Source: Candidatus Scybalocola faecipullorum
Lineage (GTDB): Bacteria > Bacillota > Clostridia > Lachnospirales > Lachnospiraceae
Direction: 5' to 3'
Length of the DNA: 32,919 nucleotides
Assembly (NCBI GenBank): GCA_018716485.1
Contig: DVJY01000036.1
Coordinates: 1-32,919 of the forward strand
Shown piece by piece: positions 1-9,301 of the stretch. Each line of letters opens with the position of its first letter. Within the stretch, counting starts at the first letter, position 1. The notes beneath the pieces were generated by a model. That model worked only from the letters and a program-made list of their open reading frames with translations. It was not told the DNA's origin and searched no databases. The translations under genes and the position numbers were made by a program.

Positions 1-65
1 GAAAGGTTGATTATAGCATAAGGGGCTCTGTCCCTTAAACCCAGAGGTTTATCGCTTTGTGTTTC

Positions 66-110
66 CACAGGAGCAAAGAAAAGAGCAACACGCTCAGTGC
101 TGCTCCTGTG
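66..110. repeat. 10-bp perfect inverted repeat with nested hairpin
   Basis: The arms 66-75 and 101-110 are exact reverse complements, separated by 25 bases that contain a second short stem (GAGC 83-86, GCTC 92-95). No T-run follows on either strand, so this is not a typical intrinsic terminator. It may be part of a folded RNA. Confidence 0.6.
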
Positions 111-260
111 TAACCATGGATGCCGCTCAGGCCGCTCCTCAGCGTGCCCTATCCTGCATCTCAGGGAAAGTAACTATATTATATTTGACTACTAATCGGA
201 ATTCAACCGGTTAGAGAAAGGTTTGGAAGAGTTACTTCCACCACTGTTTTTGCAATGGTA

Positions 261-286
261 AGTTCCAGTTAAGACCTACTGGAACT
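261..286. repeat. 9-bp perfect hairpin, 8-base loop
   Basis: AGTTCCAGT (261-269) and ACTGGAACT (278-286) are exact complements around TAAGACCT. The following sequence is pyrimidine-rich (tttacttttcc), so it could act as a weak terminator for rightward transcription entering from the window edge. This is inference. Confidence 0.45.
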
Positions 287-355
287 GGAATTTACTTTTC
301 CAATTGACTTGAATATTTATTTATGTAAATTTCTCTATGATGCTCTAATTCATGA

Positions 356-384
356 TTGATAACTGATTTCATTCAGGCTATACT
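356..384 (+). promoter_or_regulatory. Promoter of the kinase-like/BspA gene
   Basis: TTGATA at 356-361 and TATACT at 379-384, separated by 17 bases, form a good sigma-A type promoter 34 bases before the ATG. A ribosome binding site AAAGGA (404-409) lies 8 bases before the start at 418. Confidence 0.75.
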
Positions 385-417
385 CAAATTAATCTTTATT
401 GTGAAAGGAAAATCGTT

Positions 418-1899
418 ATGAATACAAAAGTTCAAAATCCAACCGTCCCACGCACATTGGCCGACCTTTTAAAAACCCGCGGTACACTTACGCAGAAGCA
501 AATACTTTCACTTTTGCAGCCTGTGATTTCTTCCCTGTCCAAAATGCACAGCCAAGGGCTTGTCCACGGTCATATCAGCCCAGAGACTATTTTGCTCCGC
601 GACAGCAGGTTTTTACTATTCAGCAGTCCGCTGCCGGAAAATTACAGAAAATATCTTAGCCAAAGTCTGTCCTGTGACGAAAAAGAACGGCTTGGCTGCA
701 CTGCTTTCCTTGCCGATGCTGACGCGGCCGAAACATCCGATGATCGTTTTGATGTTTACCGCGCGCCTGAAGCTTATATCAGCAGCCGGTTTGTAACCCC
801 TGCTGCCGATGTGTACAGTCTCTGTGCCGCTATTTACACGACAGTCACCGGATATGTGCCTGAATCTGTGGAAAATGTTTTATTTAACCGGGAGGCAAAG
901 CCTATTTGGGATGTATTAACATCGCCGCTTCAAAACAGTGATAACAAAAAGAAGAAAATTTCTTCAGAACTCATGGATATATTAAAAAAAGGCGTATCTC
1001 TCTTTCCAAAAGGCCGCTATGCCGATGCCTACCAGCTTAAAACCGTTTTAGAAAAGCCGGCTGTCAAACAGCTTAAAACCGTTTTAGAAAAGCCGGCTGT
1101 CAAACAGCTCCCACAACTTGATCGCGGATTTATTGAGAAGCTTAGTGACAAAGTAAAAAGCATATATCCAAATTTTCAAAGAGATACGATTGAATCCATA
1201 ACTTTCCTTGATACTTTAGAAAACGTGCCGTCAGATCATGTCATTTTATCCGAAGACCAGTATGGTGTGATTTTGGCATGGGTGAAATTGTCTGCATCAG
1301 AAAAATACGATGTTTTTATCTCAGCAGACGGCGGCATATCCGCTGCTCCTAATATGTCGCATATGTTCTCTGCCTGCAAATCTTTAACCAACATTGATCT
1401 CAGCAGCTTTGATACGTCCAATGTCACCGATATGTGTAGCATGTTCTTTTCCTGCAAAGCTTTAACCAACATTGATCTCAGCAGCTTTGATACGTCTAAT
1501 GTCACCGATATGTCAGAGATGTTCTTTTTCTGCGAAGCTTTAACCAACATTGATCTTAGCAGCTTTGATACGTCCAATGTCACCAATATGTCATGTATGT
1601 TCAGCTACTGCGAAGCTTTAACCAACATTAACCTTGGCAGCTTTGATACGTCTAATGTGACCGATATGTCAGGTATGTTCTTTTCCTGCGAAGCTTTAAC
1701 CAACATTGATCTCAGCAGCTTTGATACGTCCAATGTCACCGATATGTCAGATATGTTCAGCTGCTGCGAAGCTTTAACCAACATTAACCTTGGCAGCTTT
1801 GATACTTCTAATGTGACCGATATGTCAGATATATTTAAAGGCTGCGACAACCTGAGCCCGGATATTAAGAAAAAAATTACCGGAAATGCCCCGGATTGA
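418..1899 (+). CDS. Kinase-C-lobe-like domain fused to BspA/DUF285 repeats
   Basis: A 493-residue protein with no signal peptide or membrane segment. Residues about 10-215 resemble the C-lobe of Lachnospiraceae Ser/Thr kinases: a catalytic-loop position LVHGHISPETILL (48-60), an APE motif (116-118) and the subdomain IX aspartate in ADVYSLCAAIY (131). The catalytic HRD aspartate is His52, the loop lysine/asparagine positions are Ser and Thr, no DFG is present (LFSS at 67-70), and the glycine loop and VAIK lysine are absent because the protein starts after the N-lobe. An in-frame TGA at 364-366 rules out a longer start. It is therefore probably a pseudokinase. After a spacer (about 240-312) come six 26-residue repeats, MSxMFxxCxxLTNIxLxSFD-type, of the BspA/DUF285 class, plus a partial seventh, ending in a lysine-rich tail. 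Such repeats are usually on surface proteins; with no export signal this one is probably cytosolic and a binding scaffold (inference). Confidence 0.8.
   Translation: MNTKVQNPTVPRTLADLLKTRGTLTQKQILSLLQPVISSLSKMHSQGLVHGHISPETILLRDSRFLLFSSPLPENYRKYLSQSLSCDEKERLGCTAFLADADAAETSDDRFDVYRAPEAYISSRFVTPAADVYSLCAAIYTTVTGYVPESVENVLFNREAKPIWDVLTSPLQNSDNKKKKISSELMDILKKGVSLFPKGRYADAYQLKTVLEKPAVKQLKTVLEKPAVKQLPQLDRGFIEKLSDKVKSIYPNFQRDTIESITFLDTLENVPSDHVILSEDQYGVILAWVKLSASEKYDVFISADGGISAAPNMSHMFSACKSLTNIDLSSFDTSNVTDMCSMFFSCKALTNIDLSSFDTSNVTDMSEMFFFCEALTNIDLSSFDTSNVTNMSCMFSYCEALTNINLGSFDTSNVTDMSGMFFSCEALTNIDLSSFDTSNVTDMSDMFSCCEALTNINLGSFDTSNVTDMSDIFKGCDNLSPDIKKKITGNAPD
1033..1109 (+). repeat. Exact 36-bp tandem duplication inside the kinase-like gene
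   Basis: Bases 1033-1068 are repeated without a mismatch at 1069-1104, and the first five bases recur at 1105-1109. The in-frame result is QLKTVLEKPAVK twice, just after the kinase-like domain. Exact identity suggests a recent slippage or a variable-number repeat that adjusts linker length. Confidence 0.9.
1354..1863 (+). repeat. 78-bp tandem repeats encoding BspA-type units
   Basis: Six full units start at 1354, 1432, 1510, 1588, 1666 and 1744, with a diverging partial unit from 1822. Each encodes 26 residues with the core LTNIDLSSFDTSNVTDM. Units are nearly identical at DNA level (for example the shared run gctttaaccaacatt), so they probably recombine and vary in number. Confidence 0.9.
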
Positions 1900-1949
1900 C
1901 CCGGCCATAAAACACATAAGCGGACATAACGAATCTCCGCCGGTCATAC

Positions 1950-1979
1950 AAAAATGCGTGCCCCTCGGCACGCATTTTT
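1950..1979. terminator. Bidirectional terminator between the kinase-like gene and dnaJ
   Basis: A 13-bp perfect stem (1950-1962 with 1967-1979) around a CCTC loop, rich in GC at the tip and flanked by A-run and T-run, so it works on both strands. It serves the converging genes; its last base is the last base of the dnaJ stop codon. Confidence 0.9.
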
Positions 1980-3166
1980 CAATCATCTTTATCTTCAAAA
2001 ACTTCTTTCATCTTATCCATGAAGCCTTTTTTCTTTTTCGGCTCTGAGTGTGTTTCCTCGCTGCGGACAGCAGTTTTACGCCCCCGCATGGCCGCGTCAA
2101 ACTGAAGCAGCGCTTCTCTCTGCTCATTGTTAAGACGCTCCGGTACTTTGACAACCAGTGTTGCGTAGTGGTTGCCGCGTACATTTTTATTCCTGATGGT
2201 CGGCACGCCTTTGCCCTTTAAAGTAACTCTTGTGTCCGTCTGAGTTCCCGGTTTAACACTGTACTTCACATCGCCATCCACTGTGTTGATCGTAATATCC
2301 GCGCCCAGCGCCGCATCCACGAAAGATATCGGCACCGTTGTGTAGATATCATAGCCCTGTCTTTGAAATACCGGATGTCTGTCCACTGTAATACCGACAA
2401 GAAGATCGCCTCTCGGACCGCCGTTGACGCCCGGCTCACCTTTGCCTGCCACACGGACGCTCTGTCCGCTGTCAACGCCTGCCGGAATGGAAATCTGAAT
2501 CTTCTTTGTATTCTTCACATAACCTGTGCCTGCGCAGTCACGGCATTTTTCTTTGACAATCTTTCCTGTACCGTGGCAGTCCGGACATGTCTGAACATTT
2601 CTCACCGTACCAAACAGTGACTGCTGTGTGTACACAATCTGGCCTTTGCCGCCGCACCTTGAACATGTCTGCGGCTGTGTTCCCGGTTTTGCTCCGGTGC
2701 CGTGACAATGCGGACATTCATCTTTCAATGCCATCTCAATCGTTTTTTCTACGCCAAATACGGCTTCCATAAAGGAAATCCGCATATTAATCTTCACATT
2801 AGCGCCCTGCATCGGCCCGTTATACGCCTGACGTCTGCGGCTGCCTCCAAATAAATCACCAAAAATATCACCGAAAATATCGCCCATGTCGCCCGAAAAA
2901 TCAAAGCCGCCGAAACCGCCGCCGGCTCCGCCCTGTTCAAAGGCCGCATGTCCGAACTGATCATACTGTCTTCTTTTTTCTGCATCGCTCAATACAGCAT
3001 AGGCCTCTGAAGCTTCCTTAAACTTCGCCTCGGCCTCTTTATCACCCGGGTTTGTGTCCGGATGGTATTTCTTTGCGAGCTGACGGTATGCTTTTTTTAT
3101 CTCTGCATCTGACGCCGACTTTGACACGCCGAGCACTTCGTAATAATCTCTTTTGCTTTCTGCCAT
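1979..3166 (-). CDS. dnaJ: Chaperone protein DnaJ (type I Hsp40)
   Basis: Co-chaperone that delivers unfolded clients to DnaK and stimulates its ATPase. The 395 residues show the full type I layout: J-domain (about 5-70) with HPD at 35-37, a Gly/Phe-rich linker (about 75-115), a zinc-binding region with four CxxCxGxG motifs ([32 protein letters not shown]), then the client-binding C-terminal domains and a lysine-rich tail. An upstream in-frame start at 3193 would add nine residues, but [13 protein letters not shown] is the family start and GAGGGTGAG lies just before it. It is last in hrcA-grpE-dnaK-dnaJ, 87 bases after dnaK, with a hairpin in that gap. Cytosolic. Confidence 0.97.
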   Translation of the reverse strand: MAESKRDYYEVLGVSKSASDAEIKKAYRQLAKKYHPDTNPGDKEAEAKFKEASEAYAVLSDAEKRRQYDQFGHAAFEQGGAGGGFGGFDFSGDMGDIFGDIFGDLFGGSRRRQAYNGPMQGANVKINMRISFMEAVFGVEKTIEMALKDECPHCHGTGAKPGTQPQTCSRCGGKGQIVYTQQSLFGTVRNVQTCPDCHGTGKIVKEKCRDCAGTGYVKNTKKIQISIPAGVDSGQSVRVAGKGEPGVNGGPRGDLLVGITVDRHPVFQRQGYDIYTTVPISFVDAALGADITINTVDGDVKYSVKPGTQTDTRVTLKGKGVPTIRNKNVRGNHYATLVVKVPERLNNEQREALLQFDAAMRGRKTAVRSEETHSEPKKKKGFMDKMKEVFEDKDD

Positions 3167-3191
3167 ATTCGCTCTCACCCTCTTATCACAC

Positions 3192-3235
3192 AAATGAGGA
3201 TGCCGGGAACCCTAAAGCCCCCGACAACCTCATTT
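3192..3235 (-). other. Intergenic hairpin between dnaK and dnaJ
   Basis: AAATGAGG (3192-3199) pairs with CCTCATTT (3228-3235), and an inner CGGG/CCCG stem lies at 3204-3207 and 3220-3223. No T-run follows on the minus strand, so complete termination is unlikely. It could be a leaky attenuator or an mRNA processing/stability element that lowers dnaJ relative to dnaK (inference). Confidence 0.55.
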
Positions 3236-3253
3236 TAAATTTCTGTATCTATA

Positions 3254-5143
<1,890 letters not shown>

Positions 5144-5198
5144 CTAAAAACTGTTCCAATTAATCTATCTGAATTGTCAACTGTAAACTTTTTAATAT

Positions 5199-5855
5199 CT
5201 ACTCTGCAACAGCGACCATGCTGTGACGGAGCACTTTTTCTTTAAACATATATCCTTTTTGAAGTTCCTGTACGACAATACCCGATTCATACTCATCGCT
5301 TGGAGCCTGCATCACTGCATTGTGAAAAGCAGGGTCGAATTCTTTGCCGACAGCTTCAATCTCAGAAACACCGGCATCTTTTAAGATACCTGTGAATTTT
5401 TTATATATCATCTCCATGCCCTTGCCGAAAGAAGTCTCTTTTTCTTCATCGCTCATCGCTGCAAGACCTCTCTCAAAATCGTCAATGACAGGAAGTATTT
5501 TTTCAATGATCATGCCTGCGCCTGAATCAAACATCTGTCCCTTTTCTTTTTCAGTTCTTTTTCTGTAGTTATCAAATTCAGCCATCTGACGCATCACTCT
5601 GTCTGTCAGATCTTCAATCTGCTGATCTTTCTTGTCTTTTTTCTTTTCTTTCTTTCCGAAGAATTTGGATTTCTTCTTATCAGCGTCATCACTCTCGGCC
5701 GCATCGCCGTCTTTATCCGTCGTCTGGCCGTCTTCCGACTGCTGATTTTCCTTTTCTTCTGCTGTCTCTGACGCCGCTGTTTCCTGATCGGTATCCTGAG
5801 ATACTTTTATTTCTTCTTCAGAAGTTTTTTCTGTATTCTGATCAAATTCTGCCAT
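5199..5855 (-). CDS. grpE: Nucleotide exchange factor GrpE
   Basis: Homodimeric exchange factor that releases ADP from DnaK. Residues 1-85 are a low-complexity, highly charged extension (acidic Glu/Asp/Gln followed by a lysine block), longer than in most GrpE proteins. The conserved part follows: a long coiled coil from about 85, with MAEFDNYRKRTEKEK, then the beta-wing with the family pattern GMEMIYKKFTGILKDAGV and a C-terminal VLRHSMVAVAE. The start lies two bases after the hrcA stop, with GAGGTG as ribosome binding site inside the end of hrcA, so translation of the two is probably coupled. 218 residues, cytosolic. Confidence 0.96.
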   Translation of the reverse strand: MAEFDQNTEKTSEEEIKVSQDTDQETAASETAEEKENQQSEDGQTTDKDGDAAESDDADKKKSKFFGKKEKKKDKKDQQIEDLTDRVMRQMAEFDNYRKRTEKEKGQMFDSGAGMIIEKILPVIDDFERGLAAMSDEEKETSFGKGMEMIYKKFTGILKDAGVSEIEAVGKEFDPAFHNAVMQAPSDEYESGIVVQELQKGYMFKEKVLRHSMVAVAE

Positions 5856-5857
5856 GG

Positions 5858-6904
5858 CTAATCACCTCGTTCATCTTTCTTAAATATCGTATCCAGCTGA
5901 TTCATCATCGTCTGGAGATTGCCTACCACCTTTTTATAGTCCATACGCTTCGGTCCGATAATACCGATCGTTCCCTGCACGCCTTCTTCCAGTTCATATG
6001 TTGCGGTCACTATGCTGCAGTCTTTCATCGCGTTCACCGGAGATTCAGCGCCGATATAGACTTGAATCGCATGTTTGTCTTTATCGTCTCTTTCCATCTC
6101 CTCGGTCACGATATCTTCCAGTGCTTTCTTTTCCTCCAGTGCGTAAATAAGCTGACTGGCATTGCGGGTATCGCATAATTCCGGATATTTCAAAAGATTT
6201 GTCGTACCGCTTGTATAAATCTCGACATCATCTTCTTCCTGTATCGCCGCCACGATCGCATCAATGATTTCATTGATCACACTGTTATGTTCTACAGCCT
6301 GATGCTTCAGCTGTCCGATCAGTTCCATGTTGATCTGCTGAAGCGTAAGCCCCTGAAGGAATGTATTCAGCAAAAGATTCAGCTTGACTACATCCTCCGG
6401 ATCGATCTCTTTTTCCGTACGGAGCAGCTTATTTTTAATCACATTACCATCCAGCATCATCACAACAAGAAGCTGCTGCGGCTCAATCTGTGAAAGCTGA
6501 ATAAATCTCAGCTTATTCCGCTTATACTGCGGTGAGGAGATCAACGATGCATAATTTGTATTCGTCGCCAACAGTCTTGCTACCTGTTTGAGCAGCTGAT
6601 CGACCTTATCTGCCTTCTGAATGACAATCTCTTTCATCTCGTCAACTTCAGCAATCTTTTCTCTCATCATATTATCCACATAAAACCGATAGCCCTTATC
6701 CGACGGAATACGTCCGGCAGAAGTATGCGGCTGTATGATATAGCCCAGTTCTTCCAAATCTGCCATTTCATTACGGATCGTCGCGGAACTTAAATTCAAA
6801 TCGGTAAACTTTGAAATCGTTCTCGATCCGACAGGCTCCCCTGTATTCAGATATGTCTGAATGATCGCATTGAGAATCTTTACTTTTCTTTCGCTCAGTT
6901 CCAC
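5858..6904 (-). CDS. hrcA: Heat-inducible transcription repressor HrcA
   Basis: Repressor of class I heat-shock genes; it binds CIRCE and its folding depends on GroEL in the known family. The 348 residues begin with a winged-helix domain (about 1-75; ERKVKILNAIIQTYL, then GEPVGSRTISKF and SSATIRNEMADLEELGYI), followed by the GAF-like dimerisation region and the C-terminal IGIIGPKRMDYKKVVGNL pattern. The start is GTG with AGAGGTG five bases before it. CIRCE lies 23 bases upstream, between promoter and gene, so the operon is autoregulated. Confidence 0.97.
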   Translation of the reverse strand: MELSERKVKILNAIIQTYLNTGEPVGSRTISKFTDLNLSSATIRNEMADLEELGYIIQPHTSAGRIPSDKGYRFYVDNMMREKIAEVDEMKEIVIQKADKVDQLLKQVARLLATNTNYASLISSPQYKRNKLRFIQLSQIEPQQLLVVMMLDGNVIKNKLLRTEKEIDPEDVVKLNLLLNTFLQGLTLQQINMELIGQLKHQAVEHNSVINEIIDAIVAAIQEEDDVEIYTSGTTNLLKYPELCDTRNASQLIYALEEKKALEDIVTEEMERDDKDKHAIQVYIGAESPVNAMKDCSIVTATYELEEGVQGTIGIIGPKRMDYKKVVGNLQTMMNQLDTIFKKDERGD

Positions 6905-6926
6905 GATATCACCTCTTTTTTCTTTG

Positions 6927-6953
6927 TTAGCACTCGTTGTTTTAGAGTGCTAA
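6927..6953 (-). promoter_or_regulatory. CIRCE operator
   Basis: A perfect match to the HrcA operator: TTAGCACTC, nine bases, GAGTGCTAA (6927-6935 and 6945-6953). It lies immediately downstream of the -10 box of the hrcA promoter, where bound HrcA would block transcription of hrcA-grpE-dnaK-dnaJ. Confidence 0.98.
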
Positions 6954-6967
6954 CACTTTCTGTACAT

Positions 6968-6996
6968 AACATAGCACTATCTAAAGTCTTTGTCAA
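6968..6996 (-). promoter_or_regulatory. hrcA operon promoter
   Basis: On the minus strand TTGACA (6991-6996) and TATGTT (6968-6973) are 17 bases apart. This places the transcription start inside or at the edge of CIRCE. Confidence 0.85.
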
Positions 6997-7040
6997 GCAT
7001 ATTTTTCAATTTTTTTCTTTTCTTTTGCCATAAACTCTTT

Positions 7041-7134
7041 TATAATGAAATGACAGTACCTGTGCTTCAGACAGATTGATATCTGTACATTTTGGCCTGT
7101 GGTACTGCCATCAAATCTGAAACAGGAGATGCCT
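7041..7134 (+). promoter_or_regulatory. -10 box and structured leader of hemW
   Basis: TATAAT at 7041-7046 has no good -35. The leader holds two nested stems: CAGTACC (7054-7060) pairs with GGTACTG (7101-7107), and inside it ACAGAT (7071-7076) pairs with ATCTGT (7081-7086) around TGAT. The ribosome binding site AGGAG (7124-7128) is downstream and not in the stems. I do not recognise a riboswitch class. Confidence 0.6.
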
Positions 7135-8310
7135 ATGACTGGTAAACCTACTGCACTTTATGTGCATTTTCCTTTTTGTGTTCAAAAATGCCGCTATTGC
7201 GATTTTCTTTCTTTTGCTTCACCTGAACTTATTCCGGCTTACATGGAGGCGCTCATATCGGAAGTCAGCCGAACAGTCCGGCAGCTGTCACAGGACGGCC
7301 GTCAGATTTCTTCTATATTTATCGGCGGCGGCACACCGTCATTAATGAGCGAATCCCAGCTTTCACGCCTGATGGATTCCGTCACTGATGCGCCTTTGTG
7401 CGCTGACGCCGAAATTACCATTGAAAGCAACCCCGGCACGCTGACTAAAGATCTGCTTACTTCCATGCGCCGCATGGGCATCAATCGCCTGAGCATCGGT
7501 CTTCAGTCCGCCGATAACAAAGAACTGGCCGCATTGGGAAGGGTTCATACCTTTGAACAATTTGAGAAAAATTATGCTGCCGCGCGGGACGCCGGATTTT
7601 CTAATATCAATATTGATCTGATGTCTGCCCTGCCCGGTCAGACAACCCTTTCCTATGAGCAAACGCTTTCCCGTGTTCTCGCCCTTGAGCCTGAACATAT
7701 ATCTGCATACAGTCTGATCATTGAAGAAGATACGCCTTTTTATGCTTATTATAAACTGAGCGAAGACTGCGGCTTCATCCTGCCTCCGCTGCCTGACGAA
7801 GACAGCGAACGCAGGATGTATCACCGGACAAAACAGCTGCTTGCCGGACAGGGCTATCACCGCTATGAAATTTCAAACTACGCACGTCCCGGATATGAAT
7901 GCCGTCACAACATCGTTTACTGGCGCCGCAAAGATTATATCGGCACAGGTCTTGGCGCAGCCAGTATGATTGAAAATGTCCGTTTTTCAAATACAAAAGA
8001 TATTCGCCGCTATATAGAGCTGATGCGCTGCGGACGTCTTGACGACTGCCGGGAGCAGATCGAGCATTTATCCGCTGCTGACCAGATGTCCGAATTTATG
8101 TTTCTCGGCCTGAGAATGACTGACGGCATTTCAGCCGATGAATTTCAAAAAACATTCGGTCAAACGATTACAGCCGTCTACGGTCCGGTCATAAAAAAGC
8201 ATATTGCAGACGGCACACTAATTTTTGACCGCAGCAGAGGACAGCTTTATCTGACAGATTTCGGCCTTGATGTGAGCAGCTATGTGATGTCAGATTTTAT
8301 CATCGATTAA
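7135..8310 (+). CDS. hemW: Heme chaperone HemW-type radical SAM protein
   Basis: Member of the HemN/HemW radical SAM family, long annotated as oxygen-independent coproporphyrinogen III oxidase; HemW members bind and transfer heme. The 391 residues start with YVHFPFCVQKCRYCDF, where CxxxCxxC ligates the 4Fe-4S cluster, followed by GGGTPSLM (SAM contact), ESNPGT, RLSIGLQSA and DLMSALPGQT, then the HemN C-terminal domain. In-frame starts exist at 7099 (GTG) and 7129; the ATG at 7135 is 6 bases after AGGAG whereas 7129 is directly next to it. In many Firmicutes the gene sits beside hrcA, as here. The next gene follows after 20 bases, suggesting a two-gene operon. Confidence 0.93.
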   Translation: MTGKPTALYVHFPFCVQKCRYCDFLSFASPELIPAYMEALISEVSRTVRQLSQDGRQISSIFIGGGTPSLMSESQLSRLMDSVTDAPLCADAEITIESNPGTLTKDLLTSMRRMGINRLSIGLQSADNKELAALGRVHTFEQFEKNYAAARDAGFSNINIDLMSALPGQTTLSYEQTLSRVLALEPEHISAYSLIIEEDTPFYAYYKLSEDCGFILPPLPDEDSERRMYHRTKQLLAGQGYHRYEISNYARPGYECRHNIVYWRRKDYIGTGLGAASMIENVRFSNTKDIRRYIELMRCGRLDDCREQIEHLSAADQMSEFMFLGLRMTDGISADEFQKTFGQTITAVYGPVIKKHIADGTLIFDRSRGQLYLTDFGLDVSSYVMSDFIID

Positions 8311-8330
8311 AAAGAGAAAGGATAAAAGTT

Positions 8331-9287
8331 ATGAATATTGTTGTTCTTGAACGCTCCAGTGTGGGGACAGACGTTTCTGTAGACAGCTTCGGCCAGTTTG
8401 GAAAATTGACCTGCTATTTAAATACCTCACCTGAAGATGTAGCAGACAGAGTTGCCGATGCCCATATTATTATTTGCAATAAACTTCCGATGAATGCGCA
8501 TACATTAAAAAAAGCTGCATGTGTGCAGCTCATCTGCCAGTTTGCCACCGGCTATGACAATATTGATCTGGATTACTGCCAGAGCCGCGGCATATATGTG
8601 TGCAATGTCCCAGACTATTGTTCGGATGCTGTAGCGCAGCATACATTTGCCATGCTCTTTTATGTGCTTGAAAAGCTTCGCCACTACGACGATTTTGTCA
8701 AATCCGGCGCTTATGCCGCTCAGGACCGATTTTCCAATTTTGATCTGCCTTTTATGGAAATTTCCGGGAAAACATGGGGCATTATCGGTCTTGGACATAT
8801 CGGGCGCCGTGTTGCAGATATCGCCTCAGCCTTTGGCTGCCGCGTTATTTATTATTCTGTTTCCGGACAGGACCGCAGTACAGTTTATCCGAGAGTTTCT
8901 CTTGATGTACTGGCATCATCTTCAGACATACTTTCTGTCCACTGCCCGCTCACTGACCGCACAAGACATTTAATCAGCAAAGATGTGCTTGCTCAAATGA
9001 AACCGTCCTCCATACTGATCAATGTCGCCAGAGGCCCTATTATCGACAGCACGGCTCTTTATGATGCCCTGATTTCAAACACCATCCTTGCCGCCGGACT
9101 TGATGTTCTTGAACAGGAGCCGATGCGTCCGGATGATCCGCTGGCCGGTTTTAAAGACAGCAGCCGACTTTTAATCACGCCTCATATGGGCTGGGCCGCC
9201 ATTGAAGCCCGCCGCCGGCTTGTTGATGAAACCGTTAAAAATATTCAGGCGTTTCTTGCCCATAAAGAAAGAAACCGGATCTGCTGA
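8331..9287 (+). CDS. D-2-hydroxyacid dehydrogenase (NAD-binding)
   Basis: A 318-residue member of the D-isomer specific 2-hydroxyacid dehydrogenase family, which reduces 2-keto acids or oxidises D-2-hydroxyacids with NAD(P). The Rossmann motif is GIIGLGHIGRRV, and the catalytic triad appears as Arg in NVARGPIID, Glu in LEQEP and His in TPHMGWA. Other family signatures are HCPLTDRTRHLI and ATGYDNIDLDYC. The pattern is closest to glycerate/hydroxypyruvate reductase-like members, but substrate cannot be fixed from sequence alone. AAAGGA (8317-8322) precedes the ATG by 8 bases. The stop codon lies inside the terminator hairpin shared with the converging gene. Confidence 0.9.
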   Translation: MNIVVLERSSVGTDVSVDSFGQFGKLTCYLNTSPEDVADRVADAHIIICNKLPMNAHTLKKAACVQLICQFATGYDNIDLDYCQSRGIYVCNVPDYCSDAVAQHTFAMLFYVLEKLRHYDDFVKSGAYAAQDRFSNFDLPFMEISGKTWGIIGLGHIGRRVADIASAFGCRVIYYSVSGQDRSTVYPRVSLDVLASSSDILSVHCPLTDRTRHLISKDVLAQMKPSSILINVARGPIIDSTALYDALISNTILAAGLDVLEQEPMRPDDPLAGFKDSSRLLITPHMGWAAIEARRRLVDETVKNIQAFLAHKERNRIC

Positions 9288-9301
9288 TCCGGTCATCTTT
9301 C
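9264..9301. terminator. Bidirectional terminator shared by converging genes
   Basis: ACCGGATC (9274-9281) and GATCCGGT (9286-9293) form an 8-bp stem around TGCT, flanked by AAGAAAG on the left and TCTTTCT on the right. The dehydrogenase stop codon (9285-9287) is in the loop and stem, and the last base of the stem is part of the stop codon of the opposite gene. Confidence 0.7.

Larger units (their letters stand above)
1..355. other. Gene-free, hairpin-rich intergenic region
   Basis: I see no convincing protein gene here. The stretch is rich in inverted repeats: CACAGGAGCA (66-75) pairs with TGCTCCTGTG (101-110) and encloses a small GAGC/GCTC hairpin (83-95); TGGAAG/CTTCCA pair at 224-240; AGTTCCAGT/ACTGGAACT pair at 261-286. 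On the minus strand a TATAAT box lies at 10-15 and could drive a gene to the left of the window, but its -35 is poor. Bases 22-195 are open on the plus strand without a convincing start or codon pattern. The region could be a structured RNA, a dispersed intergenic repeat or the remains of a mobile element. It does not match 6S RNA, tmRNA, SRP RNA or RNase P RNA as I know them. Confidence 0.5.

Noticed and set aside
1236-1850. Long open frames on the minus strand opposite the BspA repeats
   Set aside because: They are antisense shadows created by the regular 78-bp repeats; no ribosome binding site or promoter precedes them.
1354-1863. Regular repeat array that could suggest CRISPR
   Set aside because: The period is 78 bases with no unique spacers, the units are in frame and encode BspA repeats, and no cas gene is near.
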